Assembly: GCF_900496995.4 (NCBI RefSeq)
Contig: NC_044029.1
Span: 3,906,001 to 3,970,000, forward strand
Direction: 5' to 3'
Source: Aquila chrysaetos chrysaetos
Taxonomy: Eukaryota; Chordata; Aves; Accipitriformes; Accipitridae
Length of the DNA: 64,000 nt
Shown: positions 51,173-63,978 of the stretch, one piece after another
Layout of the letters: the number at the start of each line of letters is the position of its first letter
Numbering within the stretch: position 1 is the first letter of the stretch
Translations under genes and position numbers: made by a program
The notes under the pieces: generated by a model
The model's database searches: none
What the model saw: the letters and a program-made list of their open reading frames with translations, nothing else
Told to the model about the DNA's origin: nothing

Positions 51173-51433
51173 GAGGAAATATCCTCAAGTTGCGCCAGGG
51201 GAGGTTTAGACTGGATGTTAGGAAAAATTTCTTTACTGAAAGGGTTGTCAGGCATTGAAATAGGCTACCCAGGGAAGTGGCGGTGTCACCATCCCTGGAG
51301 GTATTCAAAAAACCCATAGACGTGGCACTTCAGGACATGGTTTAGTGGGCATGGAGGTGTTGGGTTGACGGTTGGACTTGATGATCTTAAAGGTCTTTTC
51401 CAACCTAAACGATTCTATGATTCTATGATTCTA
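51173..51433 (+). mobile_element. CR1 LINE fragment, 3' part of the interrupted copy
   Basis: Continues the CR1 copy after the LTR: gaaatatcctcaagttgcgc, gggttgtcaggcattgaaat, accatccctggaggtattca and ggttggacttgatgatctta. It ends in the ATTCTATG-type short tandem repeat (gattctatgattctatgatt) that marks the CR1 3' end. Confidence 0.95.
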
Positions 51434-51531
51434 ACAGATCAGTTTTCATCTTTTCTGTTGCTTCTGTTTCCTTGCTGGCTGCAGGCAGCATGGGACAAGC
51501 ACCACATCACACTTCCCCAGTTCCTGCTGGT

Positions 51532-51945
51532 CAGGCCAGCCTGGAGAGAGGCACAGGTCTCAGGTATCTGCCCCATGAGGAGAGGCTGAGGAGCCGGGGC
51601 TGGCTCAGCCCAGAGCTGAGACAGTTTTGGGGGGAAAAACTGTCGCAGGCTGCTCGCAGCCTGCTTGGAAGATGAAAGGCAATGGGCATGAGGGGAAACA
51701 CGAGTTTCAGACAGAATAAAGGACGTATTCTCTCCCCACGAGGACACTCAATCAGTGGGATGGGCTGCCCAGAGAGGCTGTCCAGTCTCCGTCTCTGGAG
51801 GTTTTCAAGATCCAACTGGATGAAATCCTGAGCAACCTGGTCTGATATCACAGTCGCTCCTGCTTTGAGCCAGAGGTTGGACTGGAGACCTTCTCACGTC
51901 CCTCCCAGCATTAAGTAACCTACGGTTCTGTGATCCTATGATCTT
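51532..51945 (+). mobile_element. Second, older CR1 LINE fragment
   Basis: Same strand, about 100 bp after the first copy and more diverged. Recognisable blocks are catgaggagaggctgaggag, gatgggctgcccagagaggc, ctggaggttttcaagatcca, ggttggactggagacct and a degraded end, gttctgtgatcctatgatct. It represents a different, older CR1 subfamily. No coding capacity remains. Confidence 0.88.
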
Positions 51946-54900
51946 CCAGATTACAAAATGCGGTACATATGCTGTATAAGCCACTCCCCATAGAGAATAT
52001 ACATTTAAAACCAAAGCAGAAAGGCATTTGAAATAGAGCTCATGAGGTGTATAGGAGGACCTAGTTCAGTGCTGCATTCTTAGGTCAGTGTACGCTTCAA
52101 GGAGATGCCTACCAAACAGATTAATTTTGGTGAAAAGCCTGGGGAGTCATAAAGATATCATTGCTTTGAAATATAGTCAGTTAAAAAAATCAAAGTGATT
52201 TCAAAGGCCATGCCTGCTAAATGCCCTTTGCCACCATCAGCAGTTTCACAATCTTGTCCTCCCATTTTATTGCAGTATTTTCTCACCTTTATTGCATGAA
52301 AGACTCACCGGTGTGGTAGAGCACCAAAAAAACCCCAAACAGCTAGAGGAAGGAGACAAGCAGTGAACCTTGTTAAGCCCACAACGTTGTTGAGGGTTTG
52401 AAGTAAACAAACAGGAAAGACATTTCCTTGAATTGCTTCAAGTTCTAGTACACCAAGGAAGTAGTTTTGCCTATATTAGGTGAAATATTTTCAGAATTGG
52501 GCTTTCAACTGATGTTTCTTAAAGTGACACCTTGAACATCTCACTGCCTACAAAGAGCACATCAGAATCTGCAGCCGAGCTCTAGTTCCTATCTTGGCAG
52601 TAGAACCACGAAAATTACACCACCACCTCCTCTACGTAAACCAGAGTGTCTCATCTGTTTTGTAATTGCAGATTTATGAAACTTCACCACAACAGCACTG
52701 AATGACTGTGCAGTAAACTGTGCTAAATGTCAGCGTTGGATAACTAGAAAATGTCAAAATCCCAGGTTAGGCTCAAAAGTCGACGCTTTCTTTTTACATA
52801 TTTCCCTGTGAGCAACAAACGGTGGAGGAAAGAGAAGCCTCCAGAAAGTTTACAAAAAGCGAAACATAAATGTAAAATATTCTTAAAATAGCATCAGGCA
52901 TGTTTTTAAAAAAGAAAGTTGTTACAGGCAGGAAGGTGTGTGCCTTCAGGCATGTATAAAACAGTGGGAGCAGGCATTACACTTCCCTCCTCCGGGGACT
53001 GCCTCTGGGGGCTGAGGGAGAACCCGGCTCCTGGATCTGGCCATCCCTCCTCTTCCCCTGTCTTGTTCGCAGCCAAGGCTTGGGTGAGCAAAGAGGATGA
53101 CTCCGGAGCTCTTTCCACGGGGGAGTCCAGCCTTTACTCCACTCCCCTGGCCCCTCCCTGTCATCTGGAGAGGGAATTTCCACCCTCAGGAGAAAACATC
53201 ATTAGCTTTCCAGCATGTTTCCAGATGGTGCATTATTTTTCTTTTTTCTTTACGTAAGGGCTTTCTGACAGGCACCTTAAGTTTTGGGAAGCCAGCTGTC
53301 ACCCAGAAGAACTTACTTGTACTTAGCCCCATGCAGGTGAAGCAGCCCAAGAAGCATGACAGCTACAATAAATTAATACCATACACATCCTCTCCTATCC
53401 CCTGTGTCTGTATCATCAACTTAAAACGCAGTCTCTTCACCGTAGGAACTTCCTCTTGCTACTCATTTGTACCGTGCCTAAAGGAGCAGGATGCTGCTGT
53501 AAGCCTGTCACATCTTGTGGGAAATGAACTTACGTGGCTGCTTCCTCACGTTCTTCTGCCGTGGAGCTGCCCCTCATGCTCTTGCGGGGCTATGCCACAG
53601 CTCCCCACCTACCCTACGCATCCACCCGTGAGTCCTGCTGTCCAGCATTTGTCCTGCCCTCCAGCTTTGGGCACCCCCGCTCTGGGATTTTCTGGCAGCT
53701 GCCCGCTCCTGGCATACGGCTCCTGCGGAGACTCGGACACCAGGTCATGTCACGGGTCGGTGTCAGAGGCTCTGGTATAAACGTTCTGGTACGCAGGTCT
53801 GGTACAAATGAGAAGTCATGATTATTTGTTGGGTGGATTACATATCGTCTTACTTCCATATGTATACGTGTACAGGTATGTGGGCATGCACCGATCTTCC
53901 ATTCAAACCTGGGAATGTTTCCAAATACACAAATGCCATGGAAAAATAAATATATGAAGCATAAATCATCCTTCAAGACCAGGTCTGTGGTTCTTGCAGA
54001 TCCTCAAGCTCCCACTGGTGTCACAGGAAGCACAGCAAGCACAAAAAGTGCACATTGTTCAGTAGATATTTATTTCTTTGCCTTCATTGCTGCATGACGG
54101 GCTCATGTGATGCAGCTGTTGGCTCTCCACTCCCAATGTTTAGGCAGTAATAGAAGGGAAGCAAAACAAAATGTGGCCTAAACCCCTGGAAACACACAAG
54201 TAGATATAAACAGCTGGGATGGAAGAAACTTTTTTTCCTTGCCCCCACTGAGGTTTTACAGTCTTTGCTTCTCCCACAGAGGGGTTGCTGGGTGGGAGAG
54301 ATTGCAACCACCAGAGGATATATTTGAATTATTTGGAAGTCTTGTGAAGTTTGTATACAAAACTGTTTGTCTAATTGCTGCAATTTGGAAAGCTGAAACT
54401 TTCCAAGGCCTTTTTTTTTTTTTCTTCTAATGCAACTTCTTTTTCCTGACTTGAAGCCCTCATTTAAACATGCCATGAGGATGATTTTCTGCAGAGAGTC
54501 AGCAGTGCAAACATAGCACCAGGTTTCCAACAGTTCATTCCGGGGGACAGTATCTGTGTGAATGGCAGATCTCTCGCTGTCTCATATGGACGGAATTTCT
54601 GTCTGACCCTACTCTGGGAGGGGACTTGGGAAACCAGAGGGCCCCCATTCACACCCTAAGCCACCCCACATTGCATGGCCTCTCCTTAACTCTACCATCC
54701 TCCTTATACACCTACCTCACCATCTCCAAATTGGGGATAAGGAACAGCAACCATTTCAACTGCTGTTCTACAGTCAGGGAAATTACAGCAAATTTTGTTT
54801 TTACAGGCGGTTGTCAAAAAGCAACCGCTTTTACAGCAAAACTGCTCTTATTTTATGTGCCACTTTCACATTCTGGTTTTGTTTCCTCTCTCTGTAATTT

Positions 54901-55186
54901 GCTCAGCAGGGGAGAAGCATATAAATTTCCTGTGCATGCTCCCAGCAGTTTTTGCCCTTGAAAGCTCAGATTAGCCCGCAGCGAGCTGGGGCTCCTCGGG
55001 ATCAACACGGGAGCGGCAAAATCAGCGCCGGGATCTGTAGGAAGCAATGAAACGGCATTAACTTGGTAGGGGTGTAATTTAGGAAATCTCTCGTTGTCAC
55101 ATACCTTGGAAAATAACAACCACAAGACCCGCAAGAAGTAAGAGTACTAGCAGCAGTAGATAGTGGTATCTTTACCATTCAAGTTC

Positions 55187-55215
55187 AAAAAAAAAAAAAA
55201 AGGGGGGGGGGGGGG
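55187..55215 (+). repeat. A15-G14 homopolymer junction
   Basis: Fifteen A followed directly by fourteen G, then C and eight A. A low-complexity tract; its length may be inexact in the assembly. Confidence 0.9.
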
Positions 55216-57959
55216 CAAAAAAAAGCCCCAAACAGCCTTTCATTGTTTCCCAGGGCTGGTCTCTTGCAACTAGAAATAAAGTACTGGAGCAATATACTGT
55301 TCTCTAGGGGTTAATGTTACATTAATCAGAACTGACAAGCATGAAAATCATTCTTTGTTGTCTTTAAATTGCTAATTTAAGATTGAAATCTAAAACGCTT
55401 GAGCACTGATCGTTAACACTGACGCTCAGACAAAACCCAAGTACAATCTTCTCTCCTATGGGCCACTACACAATTGTTTTACATTTGGTTGAGAAAACAA
55501 ATGCAAAGTCCGTAACTAAATCCTAATGTATCGTTTAAGTGTTTCCATTCACAGGCTTTCTTTGGCTAAACTTCAACGAATTGTACTACAGTTTAATTGA
55601 AAAGCAGCATTTGCACAGGCATTTACATCTGAAGGCAGAAATACTGGCATTGTACCGTGCGGTGCAATGGCAGCAATAATTCCCCCAAATCCAAATAATT
55701 TTTTTGCAGGTATTATTTTTTCCAGTTGCAGAGGTATTTCAATGAGCCGATTCTCAGTTGAGGTATCCAGCAAAGTCTGAGATATTCAGTAACAAAAAGC
55801 TTATTTAATAAGCTTATTAAAGTTTAAAAAAAACCTATTAAAGGGTACAGTCCGAACTCAGCTCAGTGAAGACAGGCACCAGATAAAATCAAGGGGAACA
55901 ACGCGCCATTAAATGTGTGGCCACAAAACTAACAAAAAAGTACCTAGTGGCAAAAGAAACGGGACAGGCATGTCCTCCTTCTGCCTCTTTAATGGAATTA
56001 TAGGTTGTGTTAGGGGCTGAATCAAGTCCAGTTTCTTTTGCCAGCTTGAATATTTGCAGGTTCAGGTCTATTCGCAGACACAGCTCCCACTGAAGTCCAT
56101 GGACATAGGCGCTTGCAGCTGAAATATGCTGAAGCTGAATCTTCAGCTTGGCTGAAGCAAACCCTGTGACCTAAAATCGCTTAACTCCAAACGCATCAGC
56201 GGATCTGGTTCGATCCGGTCCCTTGTGATAAGGAAGGAGGAATAAGGACATCTGTGACAGTCCCACTCTATATGTGACTCTATGTGATGCTTGGGAGGAT
56301 GAGAGTAGGAGAAGGGCTGGGGGCAAAGCAAGCTGTGCCCTCATTCTTCCCTCTGAGGAGGCAGCGAGCTACAGTAGCTGTGATAGCCAGCATCCAGGGT
56401 GAAGAATGACACATTTATCACACCCGAGCACTTCGCCTTTCTTTGCACTTACAGTAAAGCAAGGCTGAGCTATGCAGACATACTTACCACATCCATTGAC
56501 CTCGAAGGGAGATCCATAGCAAATCTTGGGGCAGAACTTGCCACACAAAAGACGTGTTAAAGACACAAGCACTGTCATGCAGAACAAGCTCTCAGAGCAG
56601 AAGAAAAGGACTCAGCATTTGGCCAAGGAGTGGGGTCATGCACTGAGGGTGCTTTGTATTCTGGGGAGGACGTGGGACGATGGCTCTCCAGGCTCATGCA
56701 GAGCAAAGGCAGAGGAATAGAAGGCTTAGGGAAAGAGAAAATGAATGTAGGGTTTAGGGAAAGAGAAAATGCGGGAGATTCTGAGCACTCTCTCATCTGG
56801 CAGCCGGATCCAGAATATGAAGGCGCCTGCAGAAGAGGGCACTTCTCTTTCCTTCCTGTGGATAGAATAGGAGTGTAAAACTGCCCTTGAATTGAGAGTT
56901 AATCAGAGCAACATTCCTGTGTTTGTTAACCCCAACATCACTAAAAATCTCCTTCTGGTGTCTAGACTCAAAGTCAGATCTAATCTAAGTATAACAAAAT
57001 CAGATGTCCATCACATCCCATGCTCCTTCACAGCACCCCTTGTGTATAGTAGTAGGGCAGATCCTAGTAGAGTCAATGAAGAAAATATTGACAAGCGTGT
57101 TTTCACCAGGTTATGTTGGATTCAGAGTCATAGGGCATGACTCCTGAGTTTGAAAATGAAAAAATTTTTCACTCTACACTTGTCCTTACAAGGAGCAGTA
57201 GCAAGATTTGATTGATACATTTTTGTTGCATTAAATTCTGACTCTTGACACTTCCAATGCATGTTTAGTTGGTTTCTATGAAAGACTGGCAGGAAGAGGA
57301 CCTGTCTGAGCACTTTTAGTAACAATATTTGTGTAGAGCTGGGACTCAGAAGCTCACCAACAGCACAAAGAGAGCAAGTCAAATGCCTAATAATGAAAAG
57401 GAACCTTAGGGCCTCACACCATTCAGTTAAAATCAATAGCACCTGCCTAAACAACTGTTTGTTAAATTTTCACTTCTATTTCAAGCTATTTAAAAATGAG
57501 AAATAATAGGCAAAAAAAACCCCAAGTGTCATTAAGCATGTTGGTGTATTTAACATTGTCAATAGGCCTTCAAAGCCCTGGGCCCAAATGCTTCCTTACT
57601 GTTAAACCATTTTAGCCATGGCGTTGGGTTTGTCTGCATTTGCCTGGCAAAGCCAATGTGGAGAAGTGAAGGGAAGTCAAATGGGAGGAAGAAGAGTGGA
57701 TGGCATTAAGCTTGACAATGACAATTTTCCCTCAAATCAACATTAAAATGAGTATTTTCTGTTTTCTTTACTCTTATGCAGAAAAGTAGGGAAATTCTTG
57801 GAAAAATACCTGGTGATTTTTAATGTCGTATGTACACTTTACATTTTCTGCTTTGTTTTTAAACCTGCAGGTCATTTAAAGACTCAGGAATCCTCCCAAT
57901 CTTTCATCCCATTTGGGAAAAACACGTATTCGCAAAATATATCTTCTATGTTCAGACCC

Positions 57960-58750
57960 AGTCGAAGTTCAATGAAGTGAGGAGGGGTGGGATCCAGTGC
58001 ACCAGGCAGACACCCAAACCTAAGTATCCGCACACAGGCTAAGTGCAGGATTTAATTGCCTAAGGATAAGGCATCTGTCACCACCGAGGGACCTGGGCTG
58101 GGGAGAGGTGTCCAGCCCCACAGGCAGCTCCAGGAATGTTTGGCTCTTCTGCAGACCCTCCATCATGCCAGTCAGCCTCCGAGGACGCCTTTGGTGCCCA
58201 CGGCCATCTCAAGGGCCTGTATTTAGGCAACTAAAAGTGCCTGCATTCCTGTTACAGTCAATGGAGATCCACGGCTTGATTCAGTTGCCTACACGTTGGC
58301 ATCTACAGCAATGTGAGACCCCCTAAGGTGTCTGAGACATCTCTCTGGAGCTAGCAGATACGGCACAGGACATATTGGACCTGATACCTTTCCAGAAGGG
58401 TAGCCTGAGAGCAGGTAGAGACATCCTCTCAAGTGGCATTAGATGTTCACAGAATTCATTGAGCTCTTGGTCAGTGTATTCAAAGGAGTCTAGACATTGA
58501 TTCATTTAATTGGTCATCAGCTATCTGCTTAGGGTCAACCTCAGGAGATCTCCAGCTCTCAGTTCAGCTGTCTTGGCACCCAGTACCATTTGAGAGGCTA
58601 CAGGCTACCCCATCTTGTCTCCAGCTGCAGCTCCAGAAGGGCACTATAGTCCTGTAGGTTGTGTGCCAGGTTGGCCAGCCCTATCTGAACGTCTCATACA
58701 CCAGAAGAACCTCAGATACAACTGATGCAAGCCTCCCCTCCCAAACTCTA
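57960..58750. repeat. Possible degraded interspersed repeat (LTR-like)
   Basis: The text around 58200-58330 (tttaggcaactaaaagtgcc, gtcaatggagatccac, gattcagttgcctac) has the look of old reptilian or avian interspersed repeats with tag-gca-ct motifs. I could not name a family or find clear ends, so this is an impression only. Confidence 0.25.
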
Positions 58751-61700
58751 CTGGAATTAAAACACCTAGCTTGTATGTAGACACAAACATGGACATGTCT
58801 TCATCTTGAACTGAACCGCAGCCCAGAAGTTTCACAGGCACTGGAGAAAATCCTGCATTATTTTCAGGGTCACACACACACAGAATTTCTCTTTGAGTCC
58901 TGAATCTGTTTAGAGATAAATTAAAGTATTTTGTTTGTATCAAGAAACATGGCAACACAACAAATGCCCAGTGCAGATGTTGCATGAAGATAAGCATTCC
59001 CCCAAACATGCAAATACTGGTGTGTATGTGTATCATGCTTTTAGATGAGCTTTCCAAGATTCCCCTTCTTATTTGCTGTTTTAAAATGCTCCCACTGTTT
59101 TACAAAAAAAAAAAGTTTTCTATTTATCATCTAGGGCTGAACTGGAAACCATCAAGCTGCTCATATTAGTATATGCAACTTTGTGATTTATTATCGCTCT
59201 CCTCATCCCATCTATTTTCTGTGCCTCAGGTGTGCAATTAACTCCAAATTGTCGGTCCCATCTGCTTATGTCTACACAGGACGTGTCTGTACTGTCATAA
59301 AAGCAAAAGAACAAATTTCCTGATCACCAGTATTACCTTGCACTTCAGGGAAGCCAGCTGGCTCTCCAGGAGGAGAAATTTCATATAGGAGCAGCTTGAA
59401 TTCAAAACAGTTCCTGGTGCAAGCAGCGTGGATGCAGGCAGCTTGAGACCAGAGCGGTGACAAACGTGACCTCACATCTGAGCAGCGTGGCTGCCAGGGT
59501 GACATCATACCCTGCAAGCGCCGCGGGCACACAGGGGCACCACTCCTAACTGGGGTGCTGCAAACAAGTAACAGGGTTCACATCAGCCAGAGCAAAAGGT
59601 GGCTCCGTATTTGTTTAAAGCTCGCTTTTCGCTTCTTTAGCTTACGTAAGGCTTTCTCTTTGTCTCTCCGTTTTCACCAGTTCTGAACATTCAAACCACA
59701 AAACCAGACCCAAAGCTAGTGCAGAAAAAGATGCCTATGCATCCAGTCTTTATTGATGTGCTGTATCACATTAACTCTTCAGATAGATTCAGAAGATATG
59801 GTTAACCTACCCCTTTGTTGTTCTTGAGTATCAAAACCTATTACTATTTTATACTTGTGTTATATTTGACAGAAATTTAGAATTTCAGACATTTGTAAAA
59901 GTTTAGATGCCTCGTTCAAAATAACAGCTTATGGTGCCTCCATCCATCAAATGGACTAAGTAAATATTTTTTCAGTTTTACTAATGCAGTAAGTGCACAC
60001 AGTGTATATAATGCTAGGGACCATTTAAAAAATACATTAAAACTATTTGCCATATTGAAAAGGTTTTAACGTTGAGTCAGAGGTGGTGTTCTCCCCTCCA
60101 GAGAATGTTTTTACACATAATAGGAAGATATGAGGTTACGTTACTTTTAGGAATTTATTACATTTGCTTGCTTCTTGACAATATATTCTATATCTGGCAT
60201 CCATTTTCATAAATGCCCAATGAATTTAAAATTAAATTACATTTGGGAAATCAATTTCTGGCTGTCTCAATAAATCACAAACATTCTAGCTGTAATGTCT
60301 GGATGGTGGAAAGGAGCTGGGTTTTATATGTGTCCCTACGGCTCAGGAATTCTCTTACCAGCCTTGAATGTTTTTAATGTGGCTATTATTTAGGAGAATA
60401 AATACACGACTGTGAGAAAGGTTAAAGGAAGGTGAAAAATTTTAAGCAGGATGTCACTAAAGGTGCACATGAAGCGGGATAGATATGGTAAGAGCAGCAC
60501 ATAGCAATTCAGTGATTTACCTGTTATGCCATAGCCAAATCCCAATTCCAAATCAGTACTTTGTAATGATTAGCTAACACGGTAGGAGCAGAGATTGAAG
60601 GCTGCCCTAACCCAATAAGGGTATGAAGTACGCTTAGTGAAAACCAGCTGAAATGTTGTCCATTTAAACAGGGAACCCACCCCCACAAGAAAAAAAAAAA
60701 AAAGAGGAACTTTATTCTGTGTTAAATCAGATACTGCAGAGATAGCAGAGACATGACAAATCTCTGTTATTACTACAACAGGGGTTTAAAAGATAGGCAC
60801 TGTTTGGTGAAAGAGAAAGGGGTAGCACTGTGCATTAGAGAAGTGACAGGCTACCAAGATATAAAAAATAGCATTAAATAAATAAGAATTTGGGGGAATC
60901 ATAATCACTTTGGGAAAGGCTGCTAAAAGTGGCCATTTAGGGCATAAAGGGGGTTGGTGACAAGGCCTCGGGCTGTGTCTGAATGGAGCGGTGGTTAAGC
61001 ATATGCATGGCCGAGAGCCACCATTTCCCATTTGCGTTGCTGGCCCTAGCCTTCCTTTGAGCAGCCCGAGATCAAAGTCTCCCCTGGATGCTTAGGAAAA
61101 CCAGGATTTGGGATTACTTCTCAGTGCCCTGAATGGTAATACCCTGAGCCTCACCTAGACTTCATCCACCCGCACAAGACCTCCGGCGTGTGCGGCGGCA
61201 TCGGGAGTTTGGGCTCTCCCCCTCTAGAGACTTGGAGGGGCTGGGGGGCTCAGGCGAAAGCCGCCTGCAAATGCAGCCGAAGAGGTTACACCAGGGACGG
61301 TGAGTCAGTCTGGTCTTGAGAGCAGATCCAACATACATTTAGTCAACAGACAGACGTGCACACACAACTGGATTTAGAGATTGAGTGTGAGAATATTATT
61401 GTAAGAGGATTCCAGCGACGTACCGCTATGGGAGGGTTAGTTTGCCAATTATGACTGAAGAAGAAATGGCTGCTCTTAAAGATGGAGGTAGTAACTTGAC
61501 AAAAATAAATATAGTTATTTGAAAAATGTGAAAGGTGTCTTAAAAAAGACCTAAGAGGGATGTGCAAATACGTGGAATCACTGTGCATGAGCAGTTTTTA
61601 CAAATATTTTGATTAGGCTACAGTATTCCTCACTTTAAAGTTTCAAGTTAGAAACACATTGCAATCATGAGAGAAGCCTGGTGAGTTTAATTTATCCATA

Positions 61701-62817
61701 TACTCTTTTTATGAGCTTCTGAAAGCACCATGATAAAGTGACCCTGCAGAAAAACTGAACTGTGTCTCTTGGCCACATCCTGCTAACGCCGTCTCAGCAG
61801 TCTCATTAGAAACAGCAAGAACTGGAAGGCACTACTGGAGGAGAACTGAGGCAACTGGGGCCTATAGATTTCAAGTTTTAAACTGAAACACATTTTCTGT
61901 GATGACACAGTTAGAAACACAGAAACAGATGTGCGAGATTTTGATGCCGTCACGAGGTTTTGACGCCGTCATGAAAACATCCTGCCGCATAATGGATCCA
62001 AAATGAGATGCAGGAGGGATCCGAAGTGCTCACGCTCCGCATCAAACCACCACCGCTTGTTTATCGTGCCGAAGCAGCAGCACACACCTTCCCCACGACC
62101 AGGTTCTGCAATCGCTAGCAGCACCGTGCACCATCTTTCTGGGCAGGTTCATATAAACCAAAAGCCAACCTGCTTGAGCGTGGATGCAGAAAATGACATC
62201 AGCCCAGTCGGGGTGGGGAGTTTTCACCAGATACCTCTTGCCCCAAAACACCGGCAGCCTGTGCTCGGCTGCCCAGTACACCCCGGGGCAGAGCAGAATG
62301 CGTGCGCGAGTGTAAGTTAACTCAATTCAGGACGAGCAGAACTGGAAAGCAGCTAAGAAGAGCTGGCCGCGCTTCAGAAACTGTAGCTGTAGAAGGACCT
62401 GTGTAAAGACGCTTCAAGTTTACGAAACAGGCCATCTGCAGGATGTGAGTTTACAAGATTTCGCCTATTTAAGTTTCTGTAATGAAACCCGAGACTGAAA
62501 AAGTACTCCATAGATGGGTAACCGGGGCCCGATAAGAGCTTTTTTTTTTCTTTCCCCGGAGCTGCCTCGCGGAAGTTTCCACAAACAACAGACCCAGAAG
62601 AGTGCTAAGGAGTCTCCCCGGCCGAGATCTCCTGCCGAGATCTCCTGCACGGTGTCTTTGACCGTCAGGTCTTGCCAGAGGGAGCCCAGGCCCCTCTTCT
62701 TCCCCGCAGGGTACAGACCCACCTCAGGGAAAACAGGTGCCCTGCGGGCACAGGCCGGGGGCAGAAGAAACACCTCGGTGCCTCGGGAACCCGCTCCCGA
62801 CGCCCGCCCGCCCGCCT

Positions 62818-62976
62818 CAGCCCCTCACAGGAGGGCGGCGGCGGGCTTCAGCCCCTCACAGGAGGGCGGCGGCGGGCTTCAGCCCCTCACAGGAGGGCAG
62901 CGGCGCCCGCCGCCCGCCTCAGCCCCTCACAGGAGGGCGGCGGCGGGCTTCAGCCCCTCACAGGAGGGCACGCCCG
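62818..62976 (+). repeat. 31-bp minisatellite, five copies
   Basis: The core cagcccctcacaggagggc recurs at 62818, 62849, 62880, 62920 and 62951. Spacing is 31 bp except for one 40-bp unit, which carries an extra cccgccg-type insertion. Units differ by few bases, so the array is probably young. Because 31 is not a multiple of three, it reads through in all three plus frames as shifting Pro/Ser/Gln/Gly-rich peptides, which is not evidence of coding. Confidence 0.95.
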
Positions 62977-63499
62977 GCTTCCTGCTCCCCGCTCGGCGGG
63001 ACCGGCCCGCTTAACCCAGCCGCGGGCTTGGCGGTGTGCGGCGGGAGGCGGGCGGGGGGGAGGCCGGGGGAGGTGGGAGGAGACGTGGGAAGGACTTCGG
63101 TTGCCACTACAAATCTGGTGACAGACCCGCCGCCGGCACATGGCGATCGGCCCTTCCCGCCCCGCTCTCGGCAGGTAGGTGCGGGGGCGGCGGCCCGACC
63201 CGGGGGCTGCCGTGGGTGGGTGGGTGTGAGGGGTCCCTAGCGGCGCGGCTCCTACGCCGCTCGTTTCCCCGCGGTGCCTTTCCCCCACACCACCCCGGCC
63301 CCGACGCCCGCTTCCCGCCCGTGGGTGAGCGGCCGCGGCTGAGGGGAGGCGGGAGCGGGGACCCCCGCGCCGGGCGGGGGGTACGGGGGGGGGGTGTGTG
63401 TGTGTGCGGGGAGTGAGGTGAGGGGGGGGGGCGGCCTCTGCGCGGCGCTGACGTCGCCGAGGGGCCGCTCCGAGGAGGCTGCGGCTCGGGGCGCCCAAG

Positions 63500-63978
63500 A
63501 TGGCGGCAGCGGCGGGTGACGGGTGCGTGCGGGGGCGGCCGGCGGCAGCGGGACGACGGCTTTGCTACCCCGCCGGCCGGGGGACGGTCGGCGGGAGACC
63601 CGCGGACGAGGCGGGGGGGGGGGGGGCAGCCTTTCCCCCGGGCAGGGGCGGCGCGGTGCCCGCCGTGGGGCACCTGAGGAGGAGGCGGTCGTTGCCGCGG
63701 GGGCGAGCCGGGCACGGCGTGGGGCCGGGGGAGCCGCCCGGGGAGGGAGCGGGGGGGGGCTGCGGCCGTGCCAGCGGCTCCGGCGGGGGAGCGGGGCCCT
63801 CGGGGCCGTGTCCCGTCCTTGTCCTTCCTCCCCCCCCCCCACGCCCGCCGGCCGCGGGCAGGAGGGCGTCCTGCCGCCTCCCCGCCGCGCTCGGTGTGTG
63901 GCGGCGGGCAGCCCGCCCGGGCAACTGCGTGGGGCCCGGTCCCCTCACCCGTCGCGGAGGGGTCGGAAAGGCGTCGAG
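63500..63978 (+). other. Open frame in CpG island; possible first exon, coding status doubtful
   Basis: An ATG in good context (caagATGG) opens a frame to 63982, with a donor-like site at 63979. The peptide (MAAAAGDGCVRGRPAAAG and on) is Gly/Ala/Arg/Pro-rich and matches nothing I recognise. The ATG lies inside the YY1-type motif, so it may simply be part of a 5' UTR. The antisense strand has equally long frames, which points to base composition rather than coding. Confidence 0.15.

Larger units (their letters stand above)
51946..62750. other. Intergenic sequence up to the terminal CpG island
   Basis: Mostly AT-rich unique DNA. I see an A15 run joined to a G14 run at 55187-55215, an A run near 60690, a 17-bp imperfect direct repeat (ttttgaYgccgtcaYga) at 61939 and 61958, and a 13-bp exact tandem duplication at 62621-62646. 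A candidate old interspersed repeat at 57960-58750 is listed separately. The longest open frame is 227 codons at 53097-53780 (plus). It has no signal, domain or composition that I recognise, and is probably chance. Confidence 0.6.

Noticed and set aside
62514..63240. Overlapping plus-strand open frames of 149-167 codons rich in Pro, Gly, Arg and Ser
   Set aside because: They run through the 31-bp minisatellite in all three frames, and GC-rich DNA lacks stop codons. No domain and no frame preference.
63107..63948. Long minus-strand open frames (up to 202 codons) in the terminal CpG island
   Set aside because: Proline/arginine-rich translations in several overlapping frames follow from composition. 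No conserved protein recognised.
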